Source of the DNA: Paenibacillus sp. S150
GTDB taxonomy: Bacteria > Bacillota > Bacilli > Paenibacillales > Paenibacillaceae
Length of the DNA: 64,000 bases
Direction of reading: 5' to 3'
Assembly (NCBI RefSeq): GCF_019352175.1
Contig: NZ_JACBYI010000003.1
Span: forward strand, 266,815 to 330,814
Part shown: positions 60,716-64,000 of the stretch, in pieces
Layout: the number at the start of each line of letters is the position of its first letter
Numbering within the stretch: the first letter of the stretch is position 1
The notes under the pieces: model-generated
Told to the model about the DNA's origin: nothing
What the model saw: only the letters and a program-made list of their open reading frames with translations
Database searches by the model: none
Program-made: the position numbers and the translations under genes

Positions 60716-61957
60716 ATGGAACGCGTAGTAATTACCGGCATGGGCTTGATTTCGCCGCTTGGAAACACAGTAGACCAGTACTGGAAGCGCCTGACTGCAG
60801 GTGAGTCGGGGATATCGCCGATCACTTCATTTGATACCGCACATTTCAAGACAAAAATTGCCGGAGCCGTGAAGGATTTCGATCCTGAAGGCCGCTTCGG
60901 CCGCAAGGAGGCGCGGCGGATGGACCGGTTCAGCCAGTTCGCGCTGGCCGCTGCCGAAGACGCGTGGGCCCATTCCGGGCTGCAGCTGGACAAGATAGAC
61001 CGGGAACGGCTGGGAGTATACGTTGGCTCCGGGGTCGGAGGCATTCAGACCTTAATGGAGCAGGGCGAGGTGCTGCGGTCCCGCGGTCCGGAGAGAGTAA
61101 GTCCCACGCTGATACCGATGCTCATCTCCAATATGGCTGCGGCGCTGATCAGCATTAAGCTGGGTGCGTCGGGGCCGGCGCTGTCCCCGGTAACCGCCTG
61201 CTCCATTGGCAATACGGCTATAGGCGAAGCCTTCCGGCTGATCCGCTGCGGCGGGGCCGATGTGATTATTGCAGGGGGCGCCGAAGCGGCAATTACCGAG
61301 ATATCACTGGCCAGCTTTGGAAATGCGACAGCACTCTCCGCGCATAATGAGGAGCCGCACAAGGCAAGCCGCCCTTTTGACGCGCAGCGCGACGGGTTTG
61401 TCATCGGTGAAGGCGGCGGGATTGTCATTCTGGAATCCCTGTCCCATGCGTTGCGGCGGAATGCCGTGATATACGGCGAGGTGACGGGTTACGGGGCCAG
61501 CTCGGATGCCTACCATATGGTGGCCACCCATCCGGAAGGCATAGGGGCCTATCAGGCGATGAAGCTGGCCCTGAGCGAGGCCGGAGTCCATCCGGATGAA
61601 GTCGATGTGATCAGCGCCCATGCCACAAGCACCCCGGCGGGTGACCGGTCAGAGACCATGGCGATCAAAAAGCTGTTCGGTGAACAGGCCTACCGGATTC
61701 CGGTTACGGCCAATAAATCGATGACCGGGCACGCTCTTGGTGCCGCAGGAGGGCTTGAGGCCATTGCACTGGTTAAAAGTATCCAAGAAGGACTCATCCC
61801 GCCTACCATCAATCTGGAGGAGGCAGATGAAGCCTGTGATCTGGATTATGTGCCGAACACCGCCCGCACAGCGGACCTGAACGTCGGAATCTCCAACTCC
61901 TTCGGCTTCGGAGGCCATAATGCTGTCATTGTCCTGCGGAAATATTCAGAAGGATAA
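60716..61957 (+). CDS. 3-oxoacyl-ACP synthase, FabF (KAS II) family
   Basis: 413 residues from ATG 60716, with AGGGGG 9 bases upstream. Thiolase fold with the Cys-His-His triad: VTACSIGNTAIGEA (Cys), HATSTPAGDRSE (His), NKSMTGHALGAAGG (His). The Cys region is SIGNTAIGEA where housekeeping FabF has ATGTNAIGEA. There is no acpP or fabG neighbour, so this looks like an accessory condensing enzyme, for branched, spore or secondary lipid synthesis, and not the main fabF. Divergent from an MmyB-type regulator that may sense acyl compounds. Confidence 0.87.
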   Translation: MERVVITGMGLISPLGNTVDQYWKRLTAGESGISPITSFDTAHFKTKIAGAVKDFDPEGRFGRKEARRMDRFSQFALAAAEDAWAHSGLQLDKIDRERLGVYVGSGVGGIQTLMEQGEVLRSRGPERVSPTLIPMLISNMAAALISIKLGASGPALSPVTACSIGNTAIGEAFRLIRCGGADVIIAGGAEAAITEISLASFGNATALSAHNEEPHKASRPFDAQRDGFVIGEGGGIVILESLSHALRRNAVIYGEVTGYGASSDAYHMVATHPEGIGAYQAMKLALSEAGVHPDEVDVISAHATSTPAGDRSETMAIKKLFGEQAYRIPVTANKSMTGHALGAAGGLEAIALVKSIQEGLIPPTINLEEADEACDLDYVPNTARTADLNVGISNSFGFGGHNAVIVLRKYSEG

Positions 61958-61992
61958 TTATAGTGCAACCATACAAGTTCATATATTTTGGC

Positions 61993-62031
61993 AAAAAACC
62001 CCCCGCTCCTTCCGGCAGAAGGGGCAGGGGG
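61993..62031 (-). terminator. Terminator of the GH43 gene
   Basis: Minus strand CCCCTGCCCCTTC/GAAGGAGCGGGG hairpin then GGTTTTTTGCC, 110 bp after the stop. Confidence 0.75.
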
Positions 62032-62141
62032 CATAATAGTCGCTCACCTCTGCTTGATTCCAAATCTTGCACCATTATCCCGAAGCATCATGAACGGATC
62101 AAAGTCCATTGCCAGGTTACCGGCCAATATTCCTTCCCCGG

Positions 62142-63548
62142 TCAATTATGGCTTCCCCAGAGGGAGACCCCAGTCGCTGAAACGGCCGTAAACGTCATCA
62201 CATTGCCGCTTGCAGCTTCACTCCATTCCTGCAAAAACACCCCGCTGTACACCACTCCGTCAAGAGTCAGTTCAGCCTCATGGTCTCCAGCCAGCTTCCA
62301 GCTGCCTGCAACCGCCCCAGTGATCCTCCCGTCAGCTGTTAATTCAATCTGCTCCGATCCGGCAATATCTGCCGTAATCTCCTTGCCATGATCAATGAAT
62401 TTATATCCGCCGCTGATCTCCCGGGCCGTGTATTTCCCGATCTTCTCGCCGCTGTAGCGGTGTGGAGCAACTGCCGGCCAGCCCGCATTATTCATGAACA
62501 TCTGATGCACCCGCACCTCATGCTCCTCTCCCCTGCCAGGAAAACGGGTATGGAAGATGAGATAGTATTGTCCGGTGTTGGCATCGTAATACGCCGAATT
62601 GTGGCCCGGAGAGACATATCCAGCCCCGACAGCTTCCGGTTCTTCCCCAGTAGCCAGGAATTCAAAGCTGCCCATCAGCTTCACTCCATAGGGAGCGTAA
62701 GCCGGGTCATCGAACAGTACGCCTGCTGTGCCTTGCGCATCAATCATCGCTTGGCCTTCCCCGTCTTCAAAAGGCCCGTCCGGATTTCTGGAGCGGGCAA
62801 CACGGATATTATATCCGCCGTTTGCATCCAGCCCGCCGTAAGAGAGGAATAAATAATAGTAATCGGTTTCAGGGCTGTACAGCATATAAGGGCCTTCGAT
62901 CCGGGCATGATTGCCGCCGAGCAGCTTCTTGCCATAGCCTTGATCCGGCAGCGGAAAACCCGTTGCCTGGTCCAGCTCCAGAATAAAGATCCCCCCGGAA
63001 TAGGAGCCGTAGACCATCCACAGCCTGTCATCCTTGTCAAAAAACACATCCGGGTCCACCACATTCGGCTTCACCGTGGCATCATAAATTTCCCCGTCGT
63101 CGCCGGTGCCGGCCATGCCGGATTTGAGAATAATCCCTTTGTTCTTGTAAGGCCCTTCGATCTTGTCGGCTACAGCGATGCCCATTGCCGATAACGGAGA
63201 ATCTCCCCTGCAGGCATTATAGTACATATAGAACCTTCCATCTGCAAGCTGAATGACATCCGGTGCCCACAGAGTGTCTGACTGGGCCCACCGGAGTGTC
63301 TCACTCAATTCCTCAATTACATTGGGGATGAGCACATTGCCGTCGGCCACCCCCGAAGACAGCTGTGACCAGGCTATCAGATCTTTCGATTTGGCCGAAG
63401 CCAGATGGGAGCCGAAGACATAATACGTATCGTCCACCTTGATTACGGATGGATCATGCACAGACGCATTCGTGAATTCAGGGATGCTATTGCTGCAGGC
63501 AGTAAGTAAGGATAACGACAACAGTCCGGAAAATGTTCTCTTTTTCAT
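62142..63548 (-). CDS. GH43 arabinan endo-1,5-alpha-L-arabinosidase, lipoprotein
   Basis: 468 residues. Lipobox LSLLTAC at the end of the signal peptide, so it is attached to the outer face of the membrane. Five-bladed propeller with the three acidic catalytic residues: NASVHDPSVIKVDDTYYVFG (base), NVVDPDVFFDKDDRLWMVYG, and ARIEGPYMLYSPETDYYYLF (acid). A C-terminal beta domain of about 100 residues follows (GSWKLAGDHEAELTLDGVVY), as in B. subtilis AbnB-like enzymes. It cuts the backbone of plant arabinan. No arabinose transport genes are adjacent. Confidence 0.9.
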   Translation of the reverse strand: MKKRTFSGLLSLSLLTACSNSIPEFTNASVHDPSVIKVDDTYYVFGSHLASAKSKDLIAWSQLSSGVADGNVLIPNVIEELSETLRWAQSDTLWAPDVIQLADGRFYMYYNACRGDSPLSAMGIAVADKIEGPYKNKGIILKSGMAGTGDDGEIYDATVKPNVVDPDVFFDKDDRLWMVYGSYSGGIFILELDQATGFPLPDQGYGKKLLGGNHARIEGPYMLYSPETDYYYLFLSYGGLDANGGYNIRVARSRNPDGPFEDGEGQAMIDAQGTAGVLFDDPAYAPYGVKLMGSFEFLATGEEPEAVGAGYVSPGHNSAYYDANTGQYYLIFHTRFPGRGEEHEVRVHQMFMNNAGWPAVAPHRYSGEKIGKYTAREISGGYKFIDHGKEITADIAGSEQIELTADGRITGAVAGSWKLAGDHEAELTLDGVVYSGVFLQEWSEAASGNVMTFTAVSATGVSLWGSHN

Positions 63549-63914
63549 GCTTCAGCCTCCTATGTATACCCTTTCATTTTGCTGCCAAAATCTGAAATAG
63601 TCAATAGTTTTATTTATGTATATTAGTTTCATTTTATTATTATATAAACTATATTATCTATTCAGTCACAAGCGGAAACGTCTGCGCTGCCCTCAACAGG
63701 AGCGTATGCTTCCGAAGCAGCGTGGACTGCATATCGCTTTCAGGTAAAACATATAAATCTGAATTTTGAAAGCGTGTCTTCCTTCTCCCTGCCGCTGAGA
63801 CCCGGCAGAAACACAAGTTATGATGAACGAAAGGCAGCCCCTGTTCGCACACCGTAGGTTAAAATGGAAGTGGAAACCACCATTTCAGAGCTACATGCGA
63901 AAGGAGCTGTTACT
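63549..63914. other. Intergenic with a diverged REP-like element and the left flank of an IS
   Basis: 63549-63660 is very AT-rich and should hold the GH43 promoter. 63670-63770 repeats the plan of the REP-like element (GAAACGTCTGCGCTGCC, inner hairpin GTATGCTTCCGAAGCAGC, TTTCAGG, then ACATATAAATCTGAATTTTG). From about 63800 the sequence leads into the transposase gene; no terminal inverted repeat was recognised, as usual for IS110 elements. Confidence 0.5.
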
Positions 63915-64000
63915 ATGAAGAATACCATAAAATACGTCGGTTTGGATGTGTCTAAAGAAAAAATTGCGGTGGCAATCGCAGACGAGGGCCGAGAACCTGC
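63915..64000 (+). mobile_element. IS110-family transposase, start only (cut by window end)
   Basis: ATG 63915 follows AAAGGAG at 8-9 bases. The 28 visible codons read MKNTIKYVGLDVSKEKIAVA then IADEGREP. The GLDVSK motif carries the first Asp of the DEDD catalytic site of IS110/IS1111 transposases. Intactness cannot be judged. Confidence 0.8.

Overview
The window looks like chromosome of a Paenibacillus-type, spore-forming Firmicute. The evidence is strong Shine-Dalgarno sites, frequent TTG starts, roughly 50 percent GC, the ylbH-coaD-ylbJ-ylbL-tmcAL neighbourhood known from Bacillus, a YjcZ-type spore miniprotein, Fur boxes of the Bacillus type and a wealth of rho-independent terminators. The species cannot be named from sequence alone. 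No rRNA, tRNA or CRISPR array was seen.

Layout. 1-4.2 kb: housekeeping cluster (tmcAL end, ylbL, ylbJ, coaD, rsmD). 4.2-8.7 kb: a worn region with an orphan terminator, a coiled-coil protein, an integrase remnant, a YjcZ-like miniprotein, a GH73 endolysin-holin pair, an aromatic 43-residue protein, a PilZ protein and an ABC-transporter remnant. 8.8-19.7 kb: metabolic and stress genes (glutamate dehydrogenase, a kinase-like protein without its start, a two-component flavin oxidoreductase pair, a two-domain sulfurtransferase, a chemoreceptor, an SDR, a GlcG-like protein) with several gene ruins. 19.8-26.5 kb: a seven-gene universal-stress-protein/Mrp antiporter operon with promoter and attenuator-like hairpin. 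26.5-32 kb: two back-to-back gene fragments, a 797-residue double isoprenoid-synthase protein, a Fur-controlled iron-binding protein, and an EamA exporter behind a purine-aptamer-like leader. 32.3-37.2 kb: a four-gene membrane/VWA/TelA/SUFU stress locus. 38.5-47.2 kb: an uptake and phosphorolysis operon for beta-1,2-gluco-oligosaccharides (GH94 SOGP type, ABC transporter, LacI), in which a beta-glucosidase gene has been reduced to its tail and an esterase has lost its catalytic serine. 47.6-51.2 kb: Fur-controlled heme monooxygenase, acetyltransferase, ModD, and a sigma/anti-sigma pair whose sigma gene carries an in-frame stop. 52-64 kb: M29 aminopeptidase, VanZ-RDD protein, serine hydrolase, exonuclease III, a possible spore-appendage protein, citrate synthase, XRE regulator, FabF-like synthase, GH43 arabinanase and the start of an IS110-type transposase.

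The most unusual material is non-coding. There is a probable ON-type purine-family riboswitch in front of an EamA transporter. A shared 5-prime leader element is tandemly duplicated in front of two unrelated genes (telA and fabF). Two copies of a 485-bp intergenic repeat each carry about six spaced copies of a 24-base motif in mixed orientation, and a smaller REP-like family with a recurrent tail motif lies beside terminators. The protein of most interest is the two-domain isoprenoid synthase; the TelA/VWA/SUFU operon is the best candidate for a poorly described system. All functional names come from reading translated motifs by eye; no database search was run.
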